NCBI RefSeq assembly: GCF_001766235.1
Contig: NZ_CP015164.1
Coordinates: 434,001 to 498,000, forward strand
DNA from: Acetobacter ascendens
Lineage (GTDB): Bacteria; Pseudomonadota; Alphaproteobacteria; Acetobacterales; Acetobacteraceae
Reading direction: 5' to 3'
Length of the DNA: 64,000 bases
The translations under genes were made by a program, and so were the position numbers. A model generated the notes under the pieces. The model saw only the letters and a list, made by a program, of their open reading frames with translations. It searched no databases and was not told where the DNA came from. Shown here piece by piece: positions 54,911 to 63,650 of the stretch (within the stretch, counting starts at the first letter, position 1; every line of letters begins with the position of its first letter).

Positions 54911-55642
54911 TCAGGGGTTATCCTGATCGTGCTCTCCCTGTGCAATGCGTGCCTGCACAGCACTGCGCCATGTTGCATCCTGCGGGGCGGCATCCAGAGC
55001 TTTGCGGAAGAGCGCAAGCGCTTGCGGCGTAACCTGATGATTGGTGCGTGTCATGGCTTCTGCCGTGCGGGCAGCCAGTTCAGCATCAAAACCCATATCT
55101 AAAGCACGGTTCCACGCATCTGCGGCTTCAGCATAATGCTCGCGGGAGGCCTCAACCTGCCCAAGTAGGAGATACCCTTGGCGCAAAGCAGGATCACCCG
55201 GCGGCAGTGTGGCCAATGTCTGTTTCAGGCGTGCCACCAGCATATCATTTTTTGTGTCCTGCATATGCTCAGCGGCAAGGCGCGGGCCAAGTGGTTGCGC
55301 AGGCAGGGAGGGCACGCCGTTTGTCAGATACAGGCCCACAGCCAGCACGGGGGCTAGCCCAAGGCCGATCCAGCCCACTGTGGCCGCGCGGGAATTATCG
55401 GCGGAGGATGGTGCTTTATCAGCCGCCAGAATGCGGCGCTGAATTTCCAGCCGTGCAATTTCATGTTCAGCAGGGGCAATTAGCCCAATTGTCAGGTCGC
55501 GATCTACCTCCGCCAATTGGGCTTCGTGCAAGGCAAGGGCGGCGCTGCGTTCATCCCGCACGGTGCGGGTGCGTTTCCATAAAGTGGCGCAGACAGGGGC
55601 CAGAGCCAGCAGGCTGAGCAGGGCAATGGAAAGCCAGATCAT
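54911..55642 (-). CDS. ccmI: Cytochrome c biogenesis protein CcmI
   Basis: A 243-residue membrane-anchored apocytochrome c chaperone. It has two membrane segments (IALLSLLALAPVCATLW and VGWIGLGLAPVLAVGLYL), a leucine-zipper-like middle (LALHEAQLAEVDRDLTIGL) and TPR-like C-terminal helices (LGQVEASREHYAEAADAWNR). It hands unfolded apocytochrome to CcmH/CcmF. It overlaps ccmH by four bases. A hairpin CGATCAGG/CCTGATCG spans its stop codon. Confidence 0.9.
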   Translation of the reverse strand: MIWLSIALLSLLALAPVCATLWKRTRTVRDERSAALALHEAQLAEVDRDLTIGLIAPAEHEIARLEIQRRILAADKAPSSADNSRAATVGWIGLGLAPVLAVGLYLTNGVPSLPAQPLGPRLAAEHMQDTKNDMLVARLKQTLATLPPGDPALRQGYLLLGQVEASREHYAEAADAWNRALDMGFDAELAARTAEAMTRTNHQVTPQALALFRKALDAAPQDATWRSAVQARIAQGEHDQDNP

Positions 55643-56130
55643 GGGGCGTTATCCTTATCCTTTGTCAGCTGGGCCAGCCGGTTTTTTTCTTCTTCTGTCA
55701 GCGGAGGAGGAGAGGGCGGGGCAGCAGCGCGACGGCGATAAAAGATAAAGGCCGAGACAAGCCCCAGCAGCAGCGCCAGAACTGGCATACACCACAACAG
55801 CAAGGTGCTGAATGAAAATGCAGGTTTCAGACGGATGAAGTTGCCATAGCGGTTTACCATCCAATCCATAATCTGCTGGTTGTTTTCACCTTTGGCAACG
55901 TGTTCGCGCACCACGCGGCGCAGATCTCGCGCCAAGCCAGCGCTACTGTCTTCAATGGATTCATTTTGGCAGACAAGGCAGCGCAGTTGGGAGCCAATGG
56001 CCTCAGCCCGCGCTTCATCCTTGGGGTTGGGCAGCATTTCCATGGGGTCATCCACCGCCAGCACCAGCGCAGGTGCCGCAATAAGGGAGAACCCAACGCA
56101 GGAGGCTGCCAGAAAACGGCGCATGTTCAT
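55639..56130 (-). CDS. ccmH: Cytochrome c maturation thioreductase CcmH
   Basis: A 163-residue periplasmic protein with a signal peptide (FLAASCVGFSLIAAPALVLA) and the active-site LRCLVCQNESIEDSSAGLAR, which reduces the CxxCH of apocytochrome c. A C-terminal membrane anchor (LLWCMPVLALLLGLVSAFIFY) holds it. It overlaps ccmG and ccmI by four bases each, so the genes are translationally coupled. Confidence 0.94.
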   Translation of the reverse strand: MNMRRFLAASCVGFSLIAAPALVLAVDDPMEMLPNPKDEARAEAIGSQLRCLVCQNESIEDSSAGLARDLRRVVREHVAKGENNQQIMDWMVNRYGNFIRLKPAFSFSTLLLWCMPVLALLLGLVSAFIFYRRRAAAPPSPPPLTEEEKNRLAQLTKDKDNAP

Positions 56131-56708
56131 GGCGTTTTCAACTTTTCAACCAAAGGCAGAAGTGTCTGGTTCAGAATGTCGTCCGTAAGCGGGGCTGCCG
56201 TGTGCCAGCGGATAACGCCACCGGGGCCAATCAGAAATGTTTCCGGCACGCCAGAAATACCCCATTCAATACCCACGCGGCCTTCATGGTCACTCCCAAG
56301 GCGGGAGAACGGGTTGCCGGAGTGCTTGAGAAAGTTTTCCGCATTTTCTGGCCTGTCCTTGTAGGCAATACCCCACATCGTCAGCTTGTCTTTCAGCGTC
56401 ATCAAGGTTGGCATTTCTGCAAGACAGGGAATGCACCATGAGGCAAAAAAGTTCACCAGCACAGGCTGTGTCAGGTTGCGTAAATCCTGCGTGTTAAAGC
56501 CCTGCATGGGGGGCTGATCTGGCAGCGTAAAATCCGGCACCGGGCGGTTAAGCACTGGCGCGTTGATATCATGCGGGTTGAAGGAGCCATGCTCCATGCC
56601 GGAAAGCATTTTCCAAAATGCAACGCCCACAACGCCAGCCCCCGCCAATGGCAAAGCCATAAGCAGGCGACGGCGGGACGCATTGGGGGGTGTTTCTGAA
56701 TTGCTCAT
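56127..56708 (-). CDS. ccmG: Thiol:disulfide oxidoreductase CcmG (DsbE)
   Basis: A 193-residue membrane-anchored thioredoxin-like protein. Anchor LLMALPLAGAGVVGVAFW; active site NFFASWCIPCLAEMPTL (WCxxC). It supplies reductant for the haem-ligation site. The insert GVSGVPETFLIGPGGVIRWH is characteristic of DsbE. It is between ccmF and ccmH, overlapping both by four bases. Confidence 0.94.
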   Translation of the reverse strand: MSNSETPPNASRRRLLMALPLAGAGVVGVAFWKMLSGMEHGSFNPHDINAPVLNRPVPDFTLPDQPPMQGFNTQDLRNLTQPVLVNFFASWCIPCLAEMPTLMTLKDKLTMWGIAYKDRPENAENFLKHSGNPFSRLGSDHEGRVGIEWGISGVPETFLIGPGGVIRWHTAAPLTDDILNQTLLPLVEKLKTP

Positions 56709-58690
56709 AATACTGCACTCATTTCGGCAGAAGGTTTGGCACGCTGCGGCGCACCCACACGCACACGACGGTCAGATAGCGAAAGTGCGCCACCAAAAGC
56801 CATAACCAGCGCCCCCAGCCACATCCACGGGGCCAGCGGGTTGTAATGCAGGCGCAACACGTAGGTGGGGTTGCTATCTGGCCCGTGCTTGTCACCCAGC
56901 ACACCATACAGATCTGCCAGCAGGTTGGTGTGGATGGCAACATCGGTTGTGGTCTGGTTTTGCGTATTAAAGCTGCGTTTAGAAGGGTGCATAACCGTGA
57001 CAAGATGCCCGTTATGCCGCACTTCCAGCGTGCCCACCATAGCGGTGTAGTTTGGCCCCGGTTCCTGCTTTACGTTTGTAAGTGTCCAGTCATATCCAGC
57101 CAGATGCTCTGTGGTGCCAATAGGCACTTCCACAATTTTATGCTGTGCCTGAGACATAGCGGAAAGCCCAAGCACCGTAATGCCCACGCCAATATGTGCA
57201 ATGGCGGTGCCAATAATGGCGCGGGGCAACATACGCGCACGCTGCACGCTTGTGGCAAATGGCGCACGGAACAGGCGCACACGTTCCACAACATCCGTAA
57301 TGGTGGATGTAATAATCCAGATAGCTGCCGCCGCGCACAGAATAGGCAGAACGCCAGAAAGGCGGAAGGCCGCAATGGCACAAGCAATAGCGGTAATAAC
57401 AGCCGCCACCCACAGCTTCTGCAAAATGGGCCAAAGCTGCGCACGCTTCCACGGCAGCATGGGGCCAAACCCCATGAAGATGAACAGCGGCAGAGCCAGC
57501 GGAATGGTGGTGGCATCAAAAAATGGTTTGCCCACAGAAATGGTGCGGTCAAACAGCAGGGACATAAATGGCGGATACATTGTGCCCGTTAGCACCACGG
57601 CGCAGAGCGAACACAGCAGAATGTTGTTCAGCACTAACGCCCCCTCGCGCGAGACCGGGGCAAACAGGCCTCCAGAGGTGAGGGATGGAGCGCGATAGGC
57701 AAATAGCGCCAGAGAGCCACCAATCACCACAGCCAGCAGGCCCAGAATAAACACGCCACGTGCAGGATCATTTGCAAAGGCGTGCACGGAGTTCAGGATG
57801 CCCGAACGCACAAGGAAGGTGCCGGAAAGTGAGAACGAGAACGTGCCAATAGCCAGCAGCACGGTCCAGATTTTAAGGGCTTCACGCTTTTCCACCACAA
57901 TGGCGGAGTGAATAAGGGCGGTGCCTGTCAGCCACGGAATGAGTGAGGCATTTTCCACCGGGTCCCAAAACCAGTAACCACCCCAACCTAACACGTAATA
58001 AGACCACCAGGACCCCATAGCGATCCCGCAGGTTAGGAAACACCAAGCGGCCACGGCCCAAGGGCGCACCCAACGGCCCCATGCGGCATCCACCCGGCCT
58101 TCCAGCAGGGCGGCAATGGCAAAAGCAAACGGCACGGCAAAGCCAACATAACCCGTGTAGAGAATAGGCGGATGAAAAGCCAAGCCGGGGTCTTGCAGCA
58201 GGGGGTTCATACCCTGCCCATCCATTGGGGCAGGCCAGATACGGGCAAATGGATCTGACGTGGTAAGGCAGAACAGCTCAAACCCGGTAGCCACCAGCCC
58301 TAGCACGCCAATGACGCGGGCGCGCAGGGCAGATGGCAAGTTACGCCCAAAAGCCGCAACAGCCGCGCCGCACAGCCCCAGAATAAGTGCCCATAGAAGA
58401 ATGGAGCCTTCGTGGTTCCCCCATACGCCGGTAATCTTATACAGCAGCGGTTTGGAAACCGCGCTGTTGGCCGCAATGTTCTGGACAGAAAAATCATCCG
58501 TAACAGCGGCGTAAACCAGGCAGAGGAAAGAGGTTAGCAGCGCAATAAGCTGGCCAATGGCAAGGCCGGGAGCCAGTGCCATCAGCCGTACATCGCGGCG
58601 GCGTGCACCCATAAGGGGGAGAATACCTTGTATGGCAGCAAGCACGCAGGCCAGCGCAAGGGCGTAGTGTCCGAGTTCGGGGCTCAGCAT
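56705..58690 (-). CDS. ccmF: Cytochrome c haem lyase CcmF
   Basis: A 661-residue polytopic membrane protein that ligates haem to apocytochrome c. The WWD haem-handling motif is GWGGYWFWDPVENASLIPWL, and the other conserved region is VWGNHEGSILLWALILGLCG. There are about fifteen membrane helices. It overlaps ccmG by four bases and follows ccmE after 37 bp. Confidence 0.95.
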   Translation of the reverse strand: MLSPELGHYALALACVLAAIQGILPLMGARRRDVRLMALAPGLAIGQLIALLTSFLCLVYAAVTDDFSVQNIAANSAVSKPLLYKITGVWGNHEGSILLWALILGLCGAAVAAFGRNLPSALRARVIGVLGLVATGFELFCLTTSDPFARIWPAPMDGQGMNPLLQDPGLAFHPPILYTGYVGFAVPFAFAIAALLEGRVDAAWGRWVRPWAVAAWCFLTCGIAMGSWWSYYVLGWGGYWFWDPVENASLIPWLTGTALIHSAIVVEKREALKIWTVLLAIGTFSFSLSGTFLVRSGILNSVHAFANDPARGVFILGLLAVVIGGSLALFAYRAPSLTSGGLFAPVSREGALVLNNILLCSLCAVVLTGTMYPPFMSLLFDRTISVGKPFFDATTIPLALPLFIFMGFGPMLPWKRAQLWPILQKLWVAAVITAIACAIAAFRLSGVLPILCAAAAIWIITSTITDVVERVRLFRAPFATSVQRARMLPRAIIGTAIAHIGVGITVLGLSAMSQAQHKIVEVPIGTTEHLAGYDWTLTNVKQEPGPNYTAMVGTLEVRHNGHLVTVMHPSKRSFNTQNQTTTDVAIHTNLLADLYGVLGDKHGPDSNPTYVLRLHYNPLAPWMWLGALVMAFGGALSLSDRRVRVGAPQRAKPSAEMSAVL

Positions 58691-58727
58691 GTCAGGGGGT
58701 AGACTCCCGCTTTTTCAGGTCTGTATA

Positions 58728-59258
58728 TTAGTTGGTGGCAGGCTGGGTGGCGGTGTTTTTGCGGGCATCCTGCACCGTCATTTTGTTCCAGCTATCCGCA
58801 CTGGGTGGCGGACCAAAACGTGGGTCCCACTTCCCGGCTTTTTTCAGGGCCTCGGCCACTTCCTTGGGCATGTAGGTTTCATCATGCTTGGCCAGCACTT
58901 CAGTGGCGGCAAAATCGTGCGAGGGCTGTACCGTGCCAATGGCTACAACGCTTTGCCCTTCACGGAACAGATCTGGCAAAATGCCTTCGTAATGCACGGT
59001 AACAGCGGCCTGACCATCGGTAACGTTAAACGTGGCAACAGGTGTTTCACCCCTGCGTTCACGATGGACAGAGCCAGCCACCACCATGCCACCCAGCTTG
59101 ACGGTTCTATCCTTGGGCGGAGCGGAGGCCATTACCTGTGAAGGCGTGACAAAAAACACGATATCGGAAGAAAAAGCCCGCAGAATCAAAGCTGCGGCGG
59201 TGCCAAGGCACGCCACACAGGCAATGACAAGCCAAAGGCGACGGGTTTTGCGGGTCAT
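58728..59258 (-). CDS. ccmE: Haem chaperone CcmE
   Basis: A 176-residue periplasmic haem carrier with an N-terminal membrane anchor (LVIACVACLGTAAALILRAF), an OB-fold and the haem-binding block EVLAKHDETYMPKEV, where His forms the covalent haem bond. It receives haem from CcmC and gives it to CcmF. It overlaps ccmD by four bases (ATGA). Confidence 0.94.
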   Translation of the reverse strand: MTRKTRRLWLVIACVACLGTAAALILRAFSSDIVFFVTPSQVMASAPPKDRTVKLGGMVVAGSVHRERRGETPVATFNVTDGQAAVTVHYEGILPDLFREGQSVVAIGTVQPSHDFAATEVLAKHDETYMPKEVAEALKKAGKWDPRFGPPPSADSWNKMTVQDARKNTATQPATN

Positions 59259-59416
59259 GATTGCGGAGCGGCTCCTGCCTTGCGGGGGGCTTTTTGTTCA
59301 AGGGTGGCCAGCCGAATGCGGTCGCGCTTCAGGCGCAAGGCAGCGCCAACGGAAAACACAAGCGCCATAATGGCAAACAAGCCGTAGCTGGCGGCAATAT
59401 AAGGCAGATGGGTCAT
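59255..59416 (-). CDS. ccmD: Haem exporter accessory protein CcmD
   Basis: A 53-residue protein starting MTHLPYIAASYGLFAIMALV, with one membrane segment and a basic tail (LRLKRDRIRLATL). The position between ccmC and ccmE and the Tyr-rich start fit CcmD, which helps release holo-CcmE. It overlaps ccmC by four bases at its start and ccmE by four at its end. Confidence 0.9.
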   Translation of the reverse strand: MTHLPYIAASYGLFAIMALVFSVGAALRLKRDRIRLATLEQKAPRKAGAAPQS

Positions 59417-60186
59417 GCAGCGTTGCCTCTACGGCGGGGGGAGGTCAGCAGAGCGCGAATACGGCTTTCCATCACGGCAGCGCGGGTGCGGGCCACAACA
59501 ATAGCGGCAAAGCCAAGCCCCATGCCCAAGGCAGACAAAGCTAAAGGCCACAGCATGGAAGAAGACATGGTGGGCGCGCCCGTAAGAGTAATGCTGTCTG
59601 GTTGGTGCAGGGTATTCCACCACTGCACACTAAACTTGATAATGGGCAGATCAACCGCTCCTGCAAGGGCCAGAATGGCGGCGGCTTTATAGCCACGCTG
59701 CGGATCATCAAACGCGCGAATAAGCGCGATATGCCCCAGATACAGGAAAAACAGCACCAAAACGGAGGTTAGCCGCGCATCCCACACCCACCAGGTACCC
59801 CACATGGGTTTGCCCCAAAGGGAACCTGTAGCAAGGCAAAGCGCAGTGATAGAAGCACCAACAGGGCCAATTTCTACTGCGGCCAAGTCAGCCAGCGGGT
59901 GCCGCCATACAAGTGAGAGCAGGCCACATATGGCCAATCCAGCATACCCCGCAGAAGCCAGCATGGCGGCAGGCACATGCACATACATAATGCGCACGGA
60001 ATCGCCCTGCTGCCAGTCTGCAGGGGAGAAAAACAGCCCCCAGCCCAGCCCTGTAAGAGTAAGGAGTATGGCAGGCCACGTAAGCCACGGCTGAAGGCGT
60101 GCCCCCAGCTTAAGAAACTGGCCGGGATTGGCATACCGATGGAAAAAATTGCCGGTACGCGCGACAAAGGTCGGAGAGGCGCTCAA
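59413..60186 (-). CDS. ccmC: Haem exporter permease CcmC
   Basis: A 257-residue polytopic membrane protein with the WWD motif WGKPMWGTWWVWDARLTSVL and a histidine pair that bind haem for CcmE. Around six helices. First gene of the run ccmC-D-E-F-G-H-I. The ccmA and ccmB genes for the ABC transporter part are not in this window on either side, so they must be elsewhere. Confidence 0.94.
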   Translation of the reverse strand: MSASPTFVARTGNFFHRYANPGQFLKLGARLQPWLTWPAILLTLTGLGWGLFFSPADWQQGDSVRIMYVHVPAAMLASAGYAGLAICGLLSLVWRHPLADLAAVEIGPVGASITALCLATGSLWGKPMWGTWWVWDARLTSVLVLFFLYLGHIALIRAFDDPQRGYKAAAILALAGAVDLPIIKFSVQWWNTLHQPDSITLTGAPTMSSSMLWPLALSALGMGLGFAAIVVARTRAAVMESRIRALLTSPRRRGNAA

Positions 60187-60357
60187 AAGTCAGTCCGTTC
60201 CATCTGTATCTGGTTCAATCCTGTGGTCTTCCTCTTTCACCACCATTGTGGAAGTGGGAAAAGGACTACCTGTGTCCCCTTTTACAACATTCCGTGCCTC
60301 TTGACACGATGCAGTTGTTCATGGGCGTCTTGCCCACACAACACAACGGAGGAAATT

Positions 60358-60651
60358 ATGCTGTTTGCCATTACCTGTACGGATCGCCCCGGCGCGCTGG
60401 ACCTGCGCAAGGCCACACGTGCGCAGCATCTGGCATTTTTGGAAGCCCATAAAGATGGTATCCTTTTTGCAGGTCCGCAGTTGGATGCTAACGGCAACCC
60501 CTGCGGCAGCCTTGTTTTACTAGAAGCGCCAGACCGCGCCACAGCAGAAGGTTTTGCGGCGGCAGATCCGTATGCAAAGGTTGATCTGTTTGAAAGCGTG
60601 ATTATTCGCCCGTTGCGGACCGTGTTCCGTGATGGCCAGATGGCTGAATAA
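60358..60651 (+). CDS. YciI-family protein
   Basis: A 97-residue dimeric ferredoxin-like protein of the YCII family (MLFAITCTDRPGALDLRKA, LEAHKDGILFAGPQL, and ADPYAKVDLFESVIIRPL with the conserved Asp-Pro and Phe). The function is uncertain; some members are hydrolase- or dehydrochlorinase-like. GGAGG stands seven bases before the ATG. The EVE gene begins two bases after its stop. Confidence 0.9.
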   Translation: MLFAITCTDRPGALDLRKATRAQHLAFLEAHKDGILFAGPQLDANGNPCGSLVLLEAPDRATAEGFAAADPYAKVDLFESVIIRPLRTVFRDGQMAE

Positions 60652-60653
60652 TC

Positions 60654-61073
60654 ATGGCCTACTGGCTGGTGAAAAGTGAGCCGGATGCCTTTAGCTGGGA
60701 TGAGCAGGTGGCCAATGGCGTAGAGCCATGGACAGGTGTGCGCAACCATCAGGCCAAAAAGAACCTAGCGGCCATGAAGGCGGGAGACCGCGCTTTTTTC
60801 TACCATTCCAACGTGCAACGCGCCATTGTTGGTGTGGTGGAAGTGGTGCGTGAAGGCTACCCAGACCCAACGGCAGAAACCGATAAGTGGGTATGTGTGG
60901 ATGTAAAAGCCATAGCCCCCATGCCCACACCGGTAACACTGGCGCAGATTAAGGCGGAACCTACGCTGGAAAGTCTGGCTTTGGTGCGGCAATCTCGCTT
61001 GTCTGTCTGTCCCGTATCAGCAGAGCACTGGCAGATTTTGTGTGACATGGGTGGGTGGCAGGAACCAGCCTGA
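60654..61073 (+). CDS. EVE-domain protein
   Basis: A 139-residue PUA-like EVE protein that begins MAYWLVKSEPDAFSWDEQ and has VEPWTGVRNHQAKKNLAAMK and AFFYHSNVQRAIVGVVEV. EVE domains bind modified bases in RNA or DNA. It is close behind the YciI gene, a pairing found in many alphaproteobacteria. Confidence 0.92.
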   Translation: MAYWLVKSEPDAFSWDEQVANGVEPWTGVRNHQAKKNLAAMKAGDRAFFYHSNVQRAIVGVVEVVREGYPDPTAETDKWVCVDVKAIAPMPTPVTLAQIKAEPTLESLALVRQSRLSVCPVSAEHWQILCDMGGWQEPA

Positions 61074-61126
61074 AACGCAGCCCGTGTTCACGATATTTTG
61101 TAGTTTGTGGGTAAATACAACCCAAC

Positions 61127-61160
61127 AAAAAAGGCCGCTCCATGATGGGCGGCCTTTTTT
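61127..61160. terminator. Bidirectional Rho-independent terminator
   Basis: AAAAAAGGCCGC pairs perfectly with GCGGCCTTTTTT around a 10-base loop. It lies between the EVE gene and the convergent gene at 61182, with T runs in both directions, so it ends both transcripts. Confidence 0.92.
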
Positions 61161-61181
61161 GCAAGCAGTGCAGAGCAGGAA

Positions 61182-61517
61182 TTAGCTCTGTGTTGCCAGT
61201 GTCCATGCCTGAGCAGAACGGTTGCCAGAACGGCAATAGGCAAAAATCGGGCCTGGCAGGGTGTTGATGGCTTCCTGCGTTTCAATCACGGCATCGGAAG
61301 AAGGTGTGAGCGGTGCAGAAACTGGAATGGCAATAAAGGAAAGGCCAGCTTTGCGTGCGGCTTCACCAACAGTTTCAGCAGAAGGCTGGCCAGCTTCTTC
61401 GCCATCCGGGCGGTTGCAGATAATGGTTTTGAACCCTGCACCCTGAATAAGCGGAATATCTTCCACCGTAATCTGGGGGGAAACTGCAAAATCGGGGGAA
61501 ACAGAATGATACTGCAT
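61182..61517 (-). CDS. TIGR01244-family (DUF442) phosphatase-like protein
   Basis: A 111-residue protein of the TIGR01244/DUF442 (BLH) family, with the dual-specificity phosphatase loop PIFAYCRSGNRSAQAW (Cys-x5-Arg) and an N-terminal helical lead FAVSPQITVEDIPLIQGAGF. Family members are found with sulfide metabolism genes in many bacteria, but no such genes are nearby. The start ATG lies at 61517. Confidence 0.86.
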   Translation of the reverse strand: MQYHSVSPDFAVSPQITVEDIPLIQGAGFKTIICNRPDGEEAGQPSAETVGEAARKAGLSFIAIPVSAPLTPSSDAVIETQEAINTLPGPIFAYCRSGNRSAQAWTLATQS

Positions 61518-61627
61518 GGGAATAGGTATCCTGAAAGCTAAAAAGAACTGCCGCAGAATGCGACTTTTGGGGCTGAATGCAAGGTCAAAGCAGCCAGACC
61601 CAAAAGCGTGTGCGATTGATTATCTGT

Positions 61628-62305
61628 TTAGCGGTGAATGAAGTACATATCGGAATACAGGTTTTTCAGTGCAGCGTGGTCTGCTAGGCAGTGGCGCACC
61701 AATACAGCGCGCAGGCTGATAGCGGCCTGCTGCACGGCTGGGTCTGTGCTATCCGGGTGCAGGGCTGGGTAGTGCTGCATACAGGCTTTAAGCGTAGGGT
61801 TGTTCATATCCACGCCAGAGCGGATCTTTTCTTTTAGCTCGCTATAGTAATCGGAAACTTCTTTATCAGAATCCCACAGCGGCACGGAGGTATCCACCTT
61901 TCCGTTGTGCATGAAGTAAGCCACCGTGAAAAAGCCTGTTTCAGGTGCAGCCGTGCCGGATTGAACTGTCATGCGGCAAGCGCGTTGTGAATATGGCGGA
62001 AAGCTTACATCCGGCATGGCGGAAGAAGCTTGCACCTGTATGGCTGGCGCAGGCGTATTGGGGTTGGGAGAAGCATCCTCAACATCTGCACCACCGGCTT
62101 CATGTGCCTTTTCCCATGCTTTTGCCACCAGAACGTGGAAACGGTCAGACTGGCACAGATCAGGTGCAGTGCGTGCTTCAGCCAGCGGGGTTTCATATGT
62201 CTGTTCCTGCGGGGTGGCGCAGGCTGTAGTTGCTACAACAGCCGCCAGCGGTGCCAGCCGCAGAAAGCGCCGTACAGAACGCTGGATGGATGAAGGATCG
62301 GTCAT
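61628..62305 (-). CDS. Lipoprotein of unknown function
   Basis: A 225-residue protein with a lipoprotein-like signal (LRLAPLAAVVATTAC, lipobox variant TTAC). The mature part has four conserved-looking Cys residues (DLCQSD, RACRMT, KACMQH, RHCLAD) that could form disulfides, and an N-terminal Pro/Ala/Glu linker. I recognise no family. It is monocistronic, transcribed toward the DUF442 gene. Confidence 0.65.
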   Translation of the reverse strand: MTDPSSIQRSVRRFLRLAPLAAVVATTACATPQEQTYETPLAEARTAPDLCQSDRFHVLVAKAWEKAHEAGGADVEDASPNPNTPAPAIQVQASSAMPDVSFPPYSQRACRMTVQSGTAAPETGFFTVAYFMHNGKVDTSVPLWDSDKEVSDYYSELKEKIRSGVDMNNPTLKACMQHYPALHPDSTDPAVQQAAISLRAVLVRHCLADHAALKNLYSDMYFIHR

Positions 62306-62555
62306 GTCAGGATACTCCGCAATAAGGTGTGCGCCTGGATGGAGAACGGTATTTCTGCTTTGGAGTGTGTAAGGGCATTATGCAAGCCTTACAACGGCGC
62401 GGGCCGCGTATGCAGGGTGGATAAGGTGCTGGGTGCTGTTTTTCGTGCCCTGTGCCTGTTATGATTGCTACGGAATAGAGAAAAATAAGGCGCCAGAGTG
62501 CGTCGCTGCTTCGTTCGCAAACGGGCGTAGCATGCAGCAGGCAGGAGAGGCACGG

Positions 62556-63389
62556 ATGAGCACACAAAAAACAGCAGGGAATGCCCTGGCCCCCATGCTT
62601 TTGGAAGGGCACGAACTGGCAGAACTGGAACAGGCTCTGGCCGATGTGGAATCTGGCCGGGGTGTTCTGGTGCGTCTGGCAGACCTTATGGGCGGTGCTG
62701 TTGGGCATGCCGCACGTTTGGGCCTGCGTGGTTTGGGCATGGCCCCCAATATGGAAGAAAAAATGCGCGGGCTGGCAGAAACTGCCATTGCACGTGCGTT
62801 TGATGTGGCCATTGTGGGCATGAAAGGCCGGACAGATAGCCAAATGGCAGAAGCCCGTTGGCGTGGCCCGGCATTGCAGGCTGCGGTGGCTGTTTCTGGC
62901 GCAGTGGGTGGCTTTAGTGGCTTGGCCGGTTTGGCCCCGGATATTGGTTTTACAACGCTCACAATCATGCGCGAAATTGCACGTGTTGCGCGGGAGGAAG
63001 GGGAAGACCTGTCTGACCCAGATGCCCGCCGTGCATGTTTGGAAGTGTTTGCGCTTAAAGCTTTCCCGAACAGCAGAACTGGCGAAGAAAGCGAACTGGG
63101 TTATTTCTCGGCTCGCGCCGTGCTGCGTGGCCGCCCGGTTGTGATGCTGATTGCTGAAGTGGCCTCTCATTACGGTTTGGCGCTGGGGCAGAAAATTTCC
63201 CTCCAGCTTATGCCTGTAGCAGGTGCGCTGTGTGGGGCCTCTTTGAACACGGCATTCTTTAACCATTACCGTGCGCTTGCCCGTGCGCATTTCACCATTC
63301 GCCGTTTGGAGCGTGAACATGGGCCGGTTGTGCGTGATACCGCTATGTCCATGCGCGAAGATCTGGCCGAACGTGGGGTAGAAGCCTAA
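62556..63389 (+). CDS. EcsC-family protein
   Basis: A 277-residue protein of the EcsC family. Marks: GRGVLVRLADLMGGAVGHAAR, GFSGLAGLAPDIGFTTLTIM (a possible membrane helix) and REIARVAREEGEDLSDPDAR, then SLNTAFFNHYRALARAHFTI. The function in Gram-negative bacteria is unknown. The ATG at 62556 follows GGAGAGGC. It ends before a strong terminator. Confidence 0.82.
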   Translation: MSTQKTAGNALAPMLLEGHELAELEQALADVESGRGVLVRLADLMGGAVGHAARLGLRGLGMAPNMEEKMRGLAETAIARAFDVAIVGMKGRTDSQMAEARWRGPALQAAVAVSGAVGGFSGLAGLAPDIGFTTLTIMREIARVAREEGEDLSDPDARRACLEVFALKAFPNSRTGEESELGYFSARAVLRGRPVVMLIAEVASHYGLALGQKISLQLMPVAGALCGASLNTAFFNHYRALARAHFTIRRLEREHGPVVRDTAMSMREDLAERGVEA

Positions 63390-63418
63390 GCCATTTTGAG
63401 CTAAAGCGAGAGAAATGC

Positions 63419-63453
63419 AAAAAAGGCCAGCACCTTTATGGGCTGGCCTTTTT
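63419..63453. terminator. Bidirectional Rho-independent terminator
   Basis: AAAAAGGCCAGC pairs perfectly with GCTGGCCTTTTT around a 10-base loop, between convergent genes. Confidence 0.93.
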
Positions 63454-63458
63454 GCTGG

Positions 63459-63635
63459 TTAGGCGGGTTTTTTCACCACCTTGCGGGGTGGTTCGCCCTC
63501 AAGAAATGTGGTGAGAATGGCAAAGCCAAGCTGGGTGATGCCGATAACCTTGGCCGCCAAATGGTAATGCGGGGCCCAAAAGCTCACGGCAAAGCACGCT
63601 GCAATACCAATCAGGCAAGACAGGCGCATGTTCAT
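63459..63635 (-). CDS. Small membrane protein, unknown
   Basis: A 58-residue protein with two hydrophobic stretches (CLIGIAACFAVSFWAP and VIGITQLGFAILTTFL) and a Lys-rich tail (PRKVVKKPA). No family was recognised. It follows the hydroxyacid dehydrogenase gene by 15 bp, so the two are probably cotranscribed, and ends at the terminator. Confidence 0.65.
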   Translation of the reverse strand: MNMRLSCLIGIAACFAVSFWAPHYHLAAKVIGITQLGFAILTTFLEGEPPRKVVKKPA

Positions 63636-63650
63636 GGCAAAAGCTGCTCC

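Noticed and set aside
56846..57592. A 248-codon plus-strand frame opposite ccmF
   Set aside because: Shadow of ccmF with no plausible family or ribosome binding site.
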